DNA of 20,052 bases from NCBI GenBank assembly GCA_002723015.1, contig PBNG01000101.1, positions 1 through 20,052 of the forward strand. Reading direction: 5' to 3'. Positions 8,096 through 16,062 of this stretch are shown one piece after another (positions within the stretch are counted from its first letter, which is position 1; each line of letters opens with the position of its first letter). The position numbers and the translations under genes are program-made. Source of the stretch: Roseibacillus sp. GTDB lineage: Bacteria > Verrucomicrobiota > Verrucomicrobiae > Verrucomicrobiales > Akkermansiaceae. The notes beneath the pieces were generated by a model. It was not told the DNA's origin and did no database searches. It saw only the letters and a program-made list of their open reading frames with translations.

Positions 8096-8824
8096 CTATT
8101 CCGGCCTTCCTCCGGTGTCGGGCTTCTCGCCTTTAATGAGTCTCACTGCCTGACGGGCAAGGCGTCGGCCGAAAAGATCGTAGCCCTCCTTCGTGTAGTG
8201 GAGATCGTTCCATTTCCGGCCATCCCGTTCCTTGTCATTGGTGTCATCCGTGTCGGCCCATGCCCCTCGTGGGTCATCGTTAGCCACCTTGACCTGCGCA
8301 TCGCGCACCGCATTCCACTGGTCATGATTGAGGTGGTCACAAAGGCGGCCGATCACGAAGTTCATCGTCGGAATTCCGAGGTCTGTTCGCAGGCTCGTAA
8401 TGAGGGTCCTCATGCTTTCCTCGTAAGCCGCGGCAAGCCCCGTCTTGGCATCCCGCTCACCCTGCATCCATAGAAAGGTGACGCTATTGAACTTCCCCTC
8501 GGCGATCTTCGACCTGGCCTGTTTGAGGACGATGTCATAAAATTCCGACGGGTCCCTGAACTGTTGCCCAAGCTTGTGCCTGCGGGCGATTTGGTCCCAC
8601 GTTTTCACCCACTTCCGGATGGGTTGTCCTCCGCGGGCGTATTTGACGTGTTGAATATCCGCGCCGGGGAGCAGCTTCTTCAATTCCGGAAGGACGGAGG
8701 TCTTCTCATTCAGGCCCTGCATGTTGCTCTGGCCCGACAGAATGAAGAGATGGCGCTCTTCAGCCACGGCCATGCAGGAGATCAGCGCGGCCGCCACTAC
8801 GACGAAGGCGTTTGGTAGGTTCAT
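8096..8824 (-). CDS. Exported sialate O-acetylesterase-like SGNH hydrolase (DUF303/SASA)
   Basis: 242 residues. An N-terminal export signal (residues 1-21) ends AVAEE; Cys17 in LISC also makes a passable lipobox, so a lipoprotein is possible. The hydrolase follows at once: FILSGQSNMQGL with Ser33 as the likely nucleophile, FLWMQGERDA (117-126) and the Asp207/His209 pair in NDLHYTKEGY, the usual order in the carbohydrate-esterase/SASA family. These enzymes remove acetyl or other acyl groups from sugars outside the cytoplasm. AAGGA three bases before the ATG is one of the better ribosome sites in the window. It is the first gene of the minus-strand operon. Its link to the amino-acid genes behind it is unexplained; it may simply share the transcript. 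Confidence 0.85.
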   Translation of the reverse strand: MNLPNAFVVVAAALISCMAVAEERHLFILSGQSNMQGLNEKTSVLPELKKLLPGADIQHVKYARGGQPIRKWVKTWDQIARRHKLGQQFRDPSEFYDIVLKQARSKIAEGKFNSVTFLWMQGERDAKTGLAAAYEESMRTLITSLRTDLGIPTMNFVIGRLCDHLNHDQWNAVRDAQVKVANDDPRGAWADTDDTNDKERDGRKWNDLHYTKEGYDLFGRRLARQAVRLIKGEKPDTGGRPE

Positions 8825-8962
8825 GGTTCCTTGCTAAAGGACTGCCTGCATCTTGTCAGGGGGAATCTTCCGCGTGCAGGGCCTCACGCTTGCCCTGTCT
8901 CCTTTACTTCCCTAGATCTTTGGTGCCCTCATCTCGACCCTGGCCCTAACTATCCATCCATC

Positions 8963-9844
8963 ATGTCTCTCTGCATTCCTCTCACCACCATTGCCACACT
9001 GCTGATAACAGCATTTTCACTTCCTGCCGCTACGGCACCTGATCGTAAAATAGATCTTCTGGCCGACCCTTCCTTCCAGAACTGGATTTTTCACCTGAGT
9101 GAGAAAAACTCTGTCAGCACCAGGAGGGAGGAGGTTGCGGTCATCAACAAAGGAGTACTTCAGGTAACTGGAAAGGGATTTGGCTACTTCCGGACGAGGG
9201 AGGCCTACCGCGATTATCACCTCGTCCTTGAATACAAATGGGGGCAGAAGACCTGGTCGAAGCGTGCCGATCGCGCGCGTGATTGCGGGTTATTGCTGCA
9301 CAGCCACGGCCCTGACGGTTCCTTCGGGGGTGCCTGGATCTCCTGTATTCAAGCCCAGATGCTGGAAGGTTCGATGGGGGATATCAATGTTCTCCGGGGC
9401 AAGACGAAGGAAGGCAAACTGATCCCCACCAGCCTGACCTGTGAGGTCGAGAAGACCACCGGGGGCCACCGTTGGAAAAAAGGAGGCACACCTGTCACCT
9501 TCCCTCCAACAGGAAAATCTGTGGCCAGCATCCGGTGGAAGGACCGGGATCCGGACTGGAAGGACGTGAAGGGGTTTCGCGGCCGCCAGGATGTCGATAA
9601 CCCGGTGGGGGAATGGAACCGCATGGAAGTCATCTGCGACGGCACGTCCTATCGGATCCTGCTCAATGGGATTCTCGTGAACGAAGGCCGAGAGGCGAGC
9701 CCGGCGGCCGGGTTTATCGGCATCCAGAACGAGTGGGCCGAATGCTTCATCCGCCGCCTGGAGCTCTGGCCCACCGGAGGGTTTGAGCAAACCCCCGGCA
9801 AGGCGTCCACCGATTCAGATCCTGATATCCGCCCCGGCCCTTAG
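8963..9844 (+). CDS. Exported DUF1080 protein, 3-keto-disaccharide hydrolase type (first copy)
   Basis: 293 residues from the ATG at 8963. An upstream in-frame start at 8831 would add 44 residues without family character, while 8963 gives a proper signal peptide (hydrophobic 3-18, then LPAATA, cut near residue 25). The domain is the concanavalin-like sandwich of DUF1080: an opening [31 protein letters not shown] in the middle, then CGLLLHSHG and [15 protein letters not shown], and a closing [22 protein letters not shown]1080 proteins include enzymes that cleave sugars already oxidised at C3. It should act in the periplasm or outside. It diverges from the esterase-led operon (138-base gap) and precedes the proline-racemase homologue by 34 bases, so those two may be co-transcribed. 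Confidence 0.87.
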   Translation: MSLCIPLTTIATLLITAFSLPAATAPDRKIDLLADPSFQNWIFHLSEKNSVSTRREEVAVINKGVLQVTGKGFGYFRTREAYRDYHLVLEYKWGQKTWSKRADRARDCGLLLHSHGPDGSFGGAWISCIQAQMLEGSMGDINVLRGKTKEGKLIPTSLTCEVEKTTGGHRWKKGGTPVTFPPTGKSVASIRWKDRDPDWKDVKGFRGRQDVDNPVGEWNRMEVICDGTSYRILLNGILVNEGREASPAAGFIGIQNEWAECFIRRLELWPTGGFEQTPGKASTDSDPDIRPGP

Positions 9845-9878
9845 CGTCGCATCATTTCTCGCCACTCCCTGTCGGAAG

Positions 9879-10907
9879 ATGTCTGTTCCGGAAACTATCG
9901 AGATCATCAACTGCCACACGGAGGGAGAAGTGGGTGATGTTATCGTGGGTGGGGTCGATCCTCCTCCGGGGAAGACCCTCTGGGAACAGCGTAACTTCCT
10001 TGAGCGTGACCGGTCACTCCGCGACTTCGTCCTCAATGAACCGAGGGGTGGGGTTTTTCGCCACGTCAATCTTCTTGTCCCGGCCCACCACCCTGAAGCC
10101 GACATGGGGTTTCTCATCATGGAGCCTGCCGACACCCCGCCAATGTCCGGGTCAAACTCCATCTGTGTTGCGACAGTCCTGCTGGAACAGGGAATTCTTC
10201 CGATGCAGGAGCCGGAGACTCAGATCGTTCTGGAGGCACCCGGGGGCTTGGTCCGGGTTCGCGCTCGTTGTCGCCAAGGCCGGGTCGAACGGGTTACCAT
10301 TACCAATGTGCCTTCCTTTGCCGCTCACCTGCAGGTGCCGCTTGAAGTGCCGGGGCTGGGAACGCTCGAAGTGGATACAGCCTACGGCGGGGACAGCTTC
10401 GTGATCGCTGATTCGGAGACCCTTGGGTTCCGGCTGGAACCCGGTGAGGCGAGAGAGCTCACGGAACTGGGGATGAAAATAGTCACTGCTGCAAACGAGC
10501 AGCTAGGGTTTCATCACCCGGGTAACCCTGGGTGGCAGCATCTCTCGTTCTGTCAATTTGCCGGGCCGCTGCTCCGGGAGGGTCATATCCTGAAAGGTTC
10601 CAACGCCGTTGCGATCCGGCCTGGTAAAATCGACCGCTGCCCAACTGGGACGGGCTGCTCAGCCCGCATGGCCGTCCTCCACCGGAAGGGACTCATGACC
10701 TTGCAGGACACCTATTGCGCCCGCTCCCTGATCGGGTCGGAATTTCTTTGCACCATTGATGCGGTCTCGACCGTAGGTGATATCCCCGCCATTTTACCAA
10801 CGATCTCAGGCCGGGCGTGGATCACTGGAACGACAACTCATACCCTTCAGACAGATGATCCATGGCCTGGAGGTTACAGGCTCTCGGATACATGGCCGGG
10901 TGCCTGA
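9879..10907 (+). CDS. Proline racemase superfamily enzyme with Ser/Thr active-site pair
   Basis: 342 residues from the ATG at 9879, which puts the conserved [13 protein letters not shown] at the N-terminus; an in-frame start at 9783 would overlap the previous gene and add 32 unrelated residues. Superfamily marks: INCHTEGE (10-17), [13 protein letters not shown] (87-99), [11 protein letters not shown] (168-178), GFHHP (210-214) and [14 protein letters not shown] (252-265). The first catalytic cysteine (in MCGH) is Ser90, and the second (in DRSPCGTGTSA) is Thr256. Two new cysteines sit at 254 and 260. The family holds proline racemase, 4-hydroxyproline 2-epimerase and trans-3-hydroxy-L-proline dehydratase. 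Thr at the second position is the dehydratase state. Cytoplasmic, no signal peptide. Racemase or epimerase activity looks unlikely. Confidence 0.87.
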   Translation: MSVPETIEIINCHTEGEVGDVIVGGVDPPPGKTLWEQRNFLERDRSLRDFVLNEPRGGVFRHVNLLVPAHHPEADMGFLIMEPADTPPMSGSNSICVATVLLEQGILPMQEPETQIVLEAPGGLVRVRARCRQGRVERVTITNVPSFAAHLQVPLEVPGLGTLEVDTAYGGDSFVIADSETLGFRLEPGEARELTELGMKIVTAANEQLGFHHPGNPGWQHLSFCQFAGPLLREGHILKGSNAVAIRPGKIDRCPTGTGCSARMAVLHRKGLMTLQDTYCARSLIGSEFLCTIDAVSTVGDIPAILPTISGRAWITGTTTHTLQTDDPWPGGYRLSDTWPGA

Positions 10908-10948
10908 GGGAGGCTCCCAGGTGTTTTACTGACGGGCTGCGAGGTCCC

Positions 10949-12136
10949 TTAATCGGTTCCTCCGGGACGAATACGTGGCCGTTGCGGAGGCTGGCCCGGA
11001 CGGCGATCTCCTCGTGGGGGGCCTCCTCGGCGGCCAGATGGAGGTCCACGGCGCTCACCGGCGTCTGGCCCAGCGCCCCGGCCTCCGCGGCCTCCCCGGT
11101 GGTCGATTACTCCATCTCCGTCACGATCTTCCCCGTAAGGCATTCCATTCTCAAAATGGACCCTCGCGCGGCGACCTGCGGCAACATGCTCACTGTAAAC
11201 CTTACGCTTTTCCGTTTCAGCGAAGGAGGTGTTGGCCTCGAGAAGAGCCTTCTTGAAATCCTCTGGTTTCGCGTCAACCGGGAGTTGATCTACAACGGTT
11301 CCAGTTTGGCCGAAGGCATCTGCCCGGATAACGAAAATTCCAGTTGATCCCCGTTCTCCTTTGACGGCGCTTCGCCATTTTGAGTCGGACTTTTCATCGG
11401 CGAAGTCGGCGTGGAATTTCCCAACGATCTCCTTGTCGCTCATCAAGCCCCGCAGTCCCCTGCGAATTCCCTCCCGGTCTTCCTTGGCTGCAACCACGAA
11501 AACCAGCAGCCGTTGGTCTCCGGAGGCAACATTGAGCCCTTGGCGAAAACTGTGAAAATCCTGCACCAGTGCTCCTTCCCCGGAGCCCCTGGGCCGGAAT
11601 TTTTTCGCGACCTCGTTCATCGCCTCCACCACGCCGCTTTCCCTGCGCCCCCTTCCGGGTCCCCGGTTTCCCCGTCCCTGACGTAGACCCTGAGAGGGGC
11701 TCCGCCCCGTTCCGGAAAGCCTTGTTTCCCCATCCGGGGCAAGCAGGCAGAAGGCAGTGTTTTCGAAGCGGCCGTCAAGGAAAGACCTAACCATTTTCTG
11801 ATGCTCTTCACTTTCGTAGGACTCCAGGCGGACGCACACAAATGATCGGGAAGCCTCAATGAATTCTTTTTGCGAGAACAAACTGTTCTGCGTGGCGGTG
11901 TAACCTGGTCAGAATACGCCCGAGATCCCGCTGCAGGTCGCCGCCGCAGCCATGAAAAAGATGGGACGGTTTGATCGCTCTGCCTCTTCGAGGGCGGTCT
12001 CCCATGTCGTATACCAGGCCACCCCGGCTTCCCCGACAGGTTGCGGGCTCGCTCCAAGGTCGTCAGGCCGAGGGCCCTGGGCGAGGCTGAGTCCTGCCGC
12101 AAGGATGGAGATCCATAATACATGTGCTGCCTTCAT
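10949..12136 (-). CDS. Exported thioredoxin-like protein with one in-frame TGA (possible selenoprotein or recent pseudogene)
   Basis: From the ATG at 12136 the frame encodes a signal peptide (residues 1-19, ending SLAQ), then WYTTWETALEEAERSNRPIF, the usual entry to a thioredoxin-fold domain. Cys68 in ATCSGIS sits where the first cysteine of CxxC would be. Codon 76 (11909-11911) is TGA. The same frame then stays open for 319 more codons and continues the fold directly: FSQKEFIEASRSFVCVRLES, ENTAFCLLAPDG, GTGRSP. Past residue 190 there is a second mixed domain, a calcium-loop-like EDRDGDGVID (336-345) and a Gly/Arg/Pro-rich tail to 395. A TTG at 11881 could start the downstream part but would cut the fold. 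The TGA may encode selenocysteine, or be a fresh nonsense change from CGA (Arg) or TGG (Trp). The gene stands alone, convergent with the proline-racemase homologue. Confidence 0.65.
11875..11889 (-). promoter_or_regulatory. Hairpin 3' of the in-frame TGA, SECIS-like in placement
   Basis: On the coding strand, 6-base perfect arms AGAACA / TGTTCT enclose a 3-base loop GTT. The loop begins 25 bases after the TGA, and its first base is G. Bacterial SECIS elements lie just 3' of the Sec codon, with a short apical loop carrying a G near its start and a stem of at least four pairs; this placement fits. The stem is short and could occur by chance inside a coding region, so it supports recoding only weakly. 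Confidence 0.3.
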
Positions 12137-12272
12137 GGAGGAATAAACGGTCACGAACCCTTTTAGTTGCGCAGGATTCCTATGCAATACCAACTCCGAG
12201 GGCATCTCCATGAAATGACTTCGGCAGTTTCCCCTTGAAATCAGGCCTCTCCAACGCCTGACTCCGGGAATC

Positions 12273-13619
12273 ATGCCTTCACAGTCTCCATCCGTCTTAT
12301 CGTCGCGACGCCGTTTTCTACGGGGGGTGACCGCGGCCGGCTCCCTTGGTTTTCCCGCCATCGTGAGCGCTAAATCTCCCAACGCAAAACTAGATGTCGC
12401 AGTGATTGGCTGCGGGGGGCGAGGAGGGCACAACATGCGAACGGTTGGAAATACGGAGAACATTGTGGCTCTGGTTGATGTCAACGACCGTAATCTCCGA
12501 GCCGCAGCCTCCCGCTTCCAGAAGGCAAAAACTTTTCACGATTTCCGCGAATTCTATGAGCGGCCCGGCAACTATGACGCTGTGATTGTGAGTACAACGG
12601 AGCACACCCACGCCTTCGCCACCCTTCCGGCCCTTCGGGCTGGTAAGCATGTTTATTGTGAGAAGCCACTTACGCGCGATGTCCATGAGGCCCGTCTCGT
12701 CACCGAAACTGCCCGCAAAGCGGGGGTTGCTACCCAGCAGGGAACCCAGATCCATGCCGGCGGGAACTACCGCCGGGTTGTAGAGCTCATTCAGGGCGGT
12801 GCAATTGGCAAGGTGAGTGAGGTTCACGTCTGGGTTGGGCGGGCCTGGGGCTGGCAGAGCCCCGAGGATGCCAAGAAGAACCGGGATATTGTCAATGTTC
12901 AGGCCCGCCCCGAGAAGGCTCAGCCTGTGCCCAAGGAACTCAACTGGGATCTCTGGATCGGGCCGGCACCAATGAGACCGTATCACTCTGTCTACTTCCC
13001 CGGTCCGAAGTGGTACCGATGGTGGGACTTTGGGAATGGTACTATGTCAGACCTGGGGAGTCATTGGAATGATCTACCTTTCTGGGCCCTGAATCTCGAC
13101 GCCCCCAGCTCCATCGATGCAGGTGGTCCGACGCCGCATCCCGAGATCGCGCCGGCCTCGATGTGGGCTCGTTATGAATATCCGTCGAGAGGTGACCGCC
13201 CCCCCCTTAGTCTGACCTGGTATCAAGGGGTGGAAAAACCGGAAATATGGAAGCGGGGAGGAATCCCGAAATGGGGGAGCGGTGTTCTCTTTGTTGGCGA
13301 TGAAGGAATGCTTCTCTCGGATTACGGCAAGCATGTCCTTCTTCCGGAAGGGAAATTCAAGGACTTCAAGCGTCCGGAGAAAACCATTCCTGAATCGATC
13401 GGGCACCATCAGGAGTGGGTTCGAGCATGCAAGACCGGCGAACCAACCACCTGCCATTTCGACTACGCGGGTCCGTTAACGGAGGCCAACCACCTCGGCA
13501 ACGTTGCCTTCCGGGCGGGGCGGAAACTTGAATGGGATGCCAAGAATATGAAGTTTCCCAATGCTCCGGAGGCGGAGCGGTTCCTCAAGAGGGAATACAG
13601 GAAGGGCTGGACGCTCTGA
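12273..13619 (+). CDS. Tat-exported Gfo/Idh/MocA-family oxidoreductase (first copy)
   Basis: 448 residues. SRRRFLRG at 11-18 with the hydrophobic stretch [14 protein letters not shown] is a twin-arginine signal, so the protein is exported folded with its cofactor. The NAD(P)-binding Rossmann motif is [13 protein letters not shown] (42-54) with VDVND ending the second strand; the catalytic-lysine motif is CEKPL (129-133). The C-terminal half has [25 protein letters not shown] and a closing EYRKGWTL, typical of the large exported Planctomycetota-Verrucomicrobiota subfamily. These enzymes oxidise or reduce sugars, often at C3. An exported dinucleotide-dependent enzyme needs a tightly bound, self-recycling cofactor. 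The ATG follows GGGA. It is divergent from the thioredoxin-like gene (136 bases). Confidence 0.92.
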   Translation: MPSQSPSVLSSRRRFLRGVTAAGSLGFPAIVSAKSPNAKLDVAVIGCGGRGGHNMRTVGNTENIVALVDVNDRNLRAAASRFQKAKTFHDFREFYERPGNYDAVIVSTTEHTHAFATLPALRAGKHVYCEKPLTRDVHEARLVTETARKAGVATQQGTQIHAGGNYRRVVELIQGGAIGKVSEVHVWVGRAWGWQSPEDAKKNRDIVNVQARPEKAQPVPKELNWDLWIGPAPMRPYHSVYFPGPKWYRWWDFGNGTMSDLGSHWNDLPFWALNLDAPSSIDAGGPTPHPEIAPASMWARYEYPSRGDRPPLSLTWYQGVEKPEIWKRGGIPKWGSGVLFVGDEGMLLSDYGKHVLLPEGKFKDFKRPEKTIPESIGHHQEWVRACKTGEPTTCHFDYAGPLTEANHLGNVAFRAGRKLEWDAKNMKFPNAPEAERFLKREYRKGWTL

Positions 13620-13737
13620 ACTGGCATCGACCCTTCTCAAAGCTGACGAAGAACATTTTTGTGAATAGCCCGGGACGGCCTGGGGTCTAAATTCCAGAAA
13701 GCAGTGATCTGCACCGGTTTTTCCGCCGCTTCCATGA

Positions 13738-13765
13738 TTGAAAATCCTTACCGAACCGCTAAAAT
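13738..13765 (+). promoter_or_regulatory. Sigma-70-like promoter giving a near-leaderless transcript
   Basis: TTGAAA at 13738-13743, a 16-base spacer, and TAAAAT at 13760-13765, each one mismatch from consensus. Transcription would begin at about 13771-13775, at or just before the ATG at 13775. No Shine-Dalgarno is present, consistent with leaderless or very short-leader translation of the OmpA lipoprotein. Confidence 0.45.
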
Positions 13766-13774
13766 TCCAGCATT

Positions 13775-14461
13775 ATGAAGTTACTTTCACGATCCCGTCC
13801 GCAGCTTTTCGCGATAGCTCTTGTCGCCAGCTCAGTGCTCTCGAGCTGCGTCACCGAGAATCCCTACACCGGCGAACAGCAAGTCTCGAAAACCGCAACG
13901 GGGGCGGGACTCGGTGCTGCCGGAGGTGCCATTCTGGGTGCGATTATCGGCAACAACGTGGGAGATGGAGACGCAGGGCGCGGTGCACTTATCGGTGCCG
14001 CCCTGGGTGGCATTGCCGGGGGCAGTATTGGCAATTACATGGACCAGCAGGAATCCATGCTGCGGCAGGAATTGCGAGCCAGCGGTGTGAGCGTCACGAG
14101 GTCAGGGAATAACATTATCCTGAACATGCCACACGACATTACGTTCAATACCGCGAGCTCTCAAATCAAGGCGAGTTTTTCGCAGACCCTGAGTTCGGTG
14201 GGAATTGTCCTCCGGAAATTTAACCAGACGACTGTTCTCGTGAACGGGCACACGGATTCCGATGGAAGCGCATTTTACAACATGGGCCTCTCCCGTGATC
14301 GCGCGAGCGCGGTTTCGAATGCTCTTGCCAGCCAGGGGGTAGACCCGGCACGGCTGGTGACTCGTGGATTCGGGGAATCCCAGCCGATTGCATCAAATGA
14401 CTCTGCGGCGGGAAAGGCCCGCAATCGCCGCGTTGAGATTCACATTGCGCCCCGGAGCTGA
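13775..14461 (+). CDS. OmpA-family lipoprotein with glycine-zipper segment
   Basis: 228 residues. The lipoprotein signal ends at the lipobox LSSC with Cys25. A glycine-zipper part follows (about 42-88, repeated GAGLGAAGG / GALIGAALGG), the kind found in outer-membrane lipoproteins of the YiaD/Lpp-associated type. The OmpA-like peptidoglycan-binding domain takes residues 115-226: FNTASSQIK, VLVNGHTDSDGSAFYNM and RGFGESQPIASN, ending GKARNRRVEI. Asp161 and Arg176 have the 15-residue spacing of the diaminopimelate-binding pair in OmpA. The protein would tie the outer membrane to the cell wall. It is a single-gene unit with a promoter just upstream and a strong terminator behind. The start is fixed by the lipobox distance. 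Confidence 0.93.
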   Translation: MKLLSRSRPQLFAIALVASSVLSSCVTENPYTGEQQVSKTATGAGLGAAGGAILGAIIGNNVGDGDAGRGALIGAALGGIAGGSIGNYMDQQESMLRQELRASGVSVTRSGNNIILNMPHDITFNTASSQIKASFSQTLSSVGIVLRKFNQTTVLVNGHTDSDGSAFYNMGLSRDRASAVSNALASQGVDPARLVTRGFGESQPIASNDSAAGKARNRRVEIHIAPRS

Positions 14462-14486
14462 AGAGGCCGGGAGGCATTCTTTGACG

Positions 14487-14522
14487 AAAGGGAACAGCCG
14501 AGGTTGTTCCCTTTCTTTTTTT
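14487..14522 (+). terminator. Intrinsic terminator of the OmpA lipoprotein gene
   Basis: Perfect 10-base arms AAAGGGAACA (14487-14496) and TGTTCCCTTT (14505-14514) with an 8-base loop, then C and seven Ts (14516-14522), 25 bases after the stop codon. This is the clearest terminator in the window. In the other direction no T-run follows the stem, so it does not obviously serve the converging DUF3127 gene. Confidence 0.93.
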
Positions 14523-14573
14523 AATCCAGAGCACTCCTGAAGCAGCCTCGCCTCGGGGGCCGCTGGCTTGTGG

Positions 14574-14963
14574 TCAAAAAGGGATGTCATCATCCGGATC
14601 TGCGGGAGGCATGTCCGAAGGATCTCCCACCCCGGACGGAGCATCTTCGTCTCCGTAGGCAGGATTCTGATCTGTGGATGGATTGCCTCCGCCGAGTTTT
14701 TCTAGTTTCCAGGCATTCAGGTTTACGTAGAAGCGCTCCTTATATTCATTTCCGCGAATATCGAATGTGACCTTGACGGGGTCATCAACCTGCATCCCAT
14801 CAGTGAGGGAGGTCTTATCCTTGACGCATTCGAACTTTATCATCTGAGGGTAGTTTCCATCCTCCACCTCCACCACGAATTCGCGCTTGGTAAATCCACT
14901 GTTGAAAGTCTGAACGTCGTTCACAACCTTCAATCGGCCCTCGATCTCAAATGATTTTCCCAT
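14574..14963 (-). CDS. DUF3127 protein, OB-fold SSB-like
   Basis: 129 residues. The N-terminal 90 residues match DUF3127 in character: SFEIEGRLKVVNDVQTF, then KREFVVEVEDG, MIKFECV, DGMQVDDPVKVTFDIRG and FYVNLNAWKLEKL. The rest is a disordered acidic tail rich in Asp, Pro and Gly that ends DPDDDIPF. That ending is the peptide by which bacterial single-stranded DNA-binding proteins recruit repair and replication partners. The whole therefore resembles a small SSB-like protein: OB fold, flexible linker, acidic aromatic tip. A role in binding single-stranded nucleic acid is inferred. No Shine-Dalgarno is evident before the ATG. It is transcribed alone. Confidence 0.85.
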   Translation of the reverse strand: MGKSFEIEGRLKVVNDVQTFNSGFTKREFVVEVEDGNYPQMIKFECVKDKTSLTDGMQVDDPVKVTFDIRGNEYKERFYVNLNAWKLEKLGGGNPSTDQNPAYGDEDAPSGVGDPSDMPPADPDDDIPF

Positions 14964-15117
14964 CTTTTAACTGAGTGTGTTCAAGCGAAGAGTTGCGCCT
15001 GAATGCCCTGTTTTCAAGTTCAAGCTTCCTGCCGTAAGACTTCGGTCCCGAAGAGGCTCCCCAATGAGGGTGCTCCCGGCTTGCCGGCGGGCACAATTCG
15101 TTCACCCTGTGGCCCCA

Positions 15118-16062
15118 ATGAAATTCGGCTGCTTGTTCGTTATTCTCGGTATCTCTCTCGTCATCCTTGTCCCCTCCCTCTCGCTGGGTGCCAAACCGCG
15201 CGGGCCTCTCTGGACCGATCCCGCCAAGGCTGCAAAGGAGGATCCTGATTTCGTGATTCAGGGTGAGTATGCGGGAAAGGCGTCAGGAGTCCAGGTGGCG
15301 GCCCTCGGAGGGGGGAAATTTCATGTGAGTAAATTCAAGGGGGGGCTTCCCGGTGCAGGGTGGGATGGATCAGGCCCATCGGTGGAACTTGCCGACCAGC
15401 AGAGAGTTCGCGTCGCAACAAAGGGCTGCGAAAAGGTCCGCCGTGAGAGCCCGACCCTCGGGAAAAGTCCACCGGAAGGAGCTGATATCGTGGTTGGCGA
15501 GAAGGCCGGTTCCGGGCTTCTCAAGGGAAAGGTTGAGGGCGGGGTGCTGTTTCCACCAGCCCAGACCGTCCGGGAGTATGGCGACTTCTTGATGCATCTC
15601 GAGTTTCAACTTCCCTACAAGCCCAGGTCACCCCTGAGCAGTCAGGATCGTGGGAACAGCGGGGTCTACCTTCACAACAGATACGAGGTTCAGGTTCTCG
15701 ACAGCTTCGGGCTCGTTTATGATCCTGCTTACGTCAAAGTGAAGATCCGTTCCGACCCGCGGCAATGGTGCGGTTGCTTCTACCGTTTTAAAACTGCTGA
15801 CACACCCATGTGTCTGCCACCACTGACGTGGCAGACATACGACATTGAATTTACAGCCGCGCGATTCGGGAAAGATGGTGCCAAGACGTCGGATGCGGTC
15901 ATTACCGTGTTACATAACGGAGTGAAAATCCATGATGCGGTCAAGTTGCCAAAAGGCACGGGCATCGGTGGGACCCGTCCCGAGGTTGCCGAAGGTCCGA
16001 TCATCTTCCAAGGTCATGGTAACCCGGTTGCTTTCCGGAATATCTGGATCCTGAGGAAGTAG
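15118..16062 (+). CDS. Exported DUF1080 protein, 3-keto-disaccharide hydrolase type (second copy)
   Basis: 314 residues from the ATG at 15118; the frame is open further up (14977), but only 15118 gives a signal peptide (LFVILGISLVILVPSLSLGA). After the signal comes a conserved N-terminal section (about 40-110) with DFVIQGEYAG, VAALGGGKFHV and GGLPGAGWDG, seen in long DUF1080 members. The DUF1080 sandwich then follows: GGVLFPPAQTVREYGDFLMH, GNSGVYLHNRYEVQVLDSFG, RQWCGCFYRFKTADTPMCLP and a closing GPIIFQGHGNPVAFRNIWIL. It belongs to a different subtype from the copy at 8963-9844, which lacks the N-terminal section, so the two are unlikely to be recent duplicates. It is extracytoplasmic and would act on oxidised glycosides if it keeps the family activity. 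Confidence 0.88.
   Translation: MKFGCLFVILGISLVILVPSLSLGAKPRGPLWTDPAKAAKEDPDFVIQGEYAGKASGVQVAALGGGKFHVSKFKGGLPGAGWDGSGPSVELADQQRVRVATKGCEKVRRESPTLGKSPPEGADIVVGEKAGSGLLKGKVEGGVLFPPAQTVREYGDFLMHLEFQLPYKPRSPLSSQDRGNSGVYLHNRYEVQVLDSFGLVYDPAYVKVKIRSDPRQWCGCFYRFKTADTPMCLPPLTWQTYDIEFTAARFGKDGAKTSDAVITVLHNGVKIHDAVKLPKGTGIGGTRPEVAEGPIIFQGHGNPVAFRNIWILRK

Larger units (their letters stand above)
3162..8824 (-). other. Six-gene minus-strand operon (esterase, small membrane protein, symporter, RidA, PLP enzyme, dipeptidase)
   Basis: Six genes in one direction with junctions of 4 bases, a 4-base ATGA overlap, 65 bases, another ATGA overlap and 10 bases, in transcription order from 8824 to 3162. This spacing supports one transcript with translational coupling at two junctions. 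The promoter should lie in 8825-8962, shared with the divergent DUF1080 gene. The content (transporter, small transporter partner, RidA, fold-type III PLP enzyme, M19 dipeptidase) suggests uptake and breakdown of D-amino-acid-containing peptides or D-hydroxy amino acids. This function is inferred. Confidence 0.75.

Noticed and set aside
8831..8962. N-terminal extension of the first DUF1080 gene
   Set aside because: The extension has no family similarity and would bury the signal peptide; ATG 8963 is the sensible start.
11909..12484. Full 191-codon frame starting at 12484 as a separate short gene
   Set aside because: The part upstream of 12136 overlaps the start of the oxidoreductase gene on the other strand and lacks protein character. 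The signal peptide fixes the start at 12136, and the frame continues past the TGA into the rest of the thioredoxin fold.
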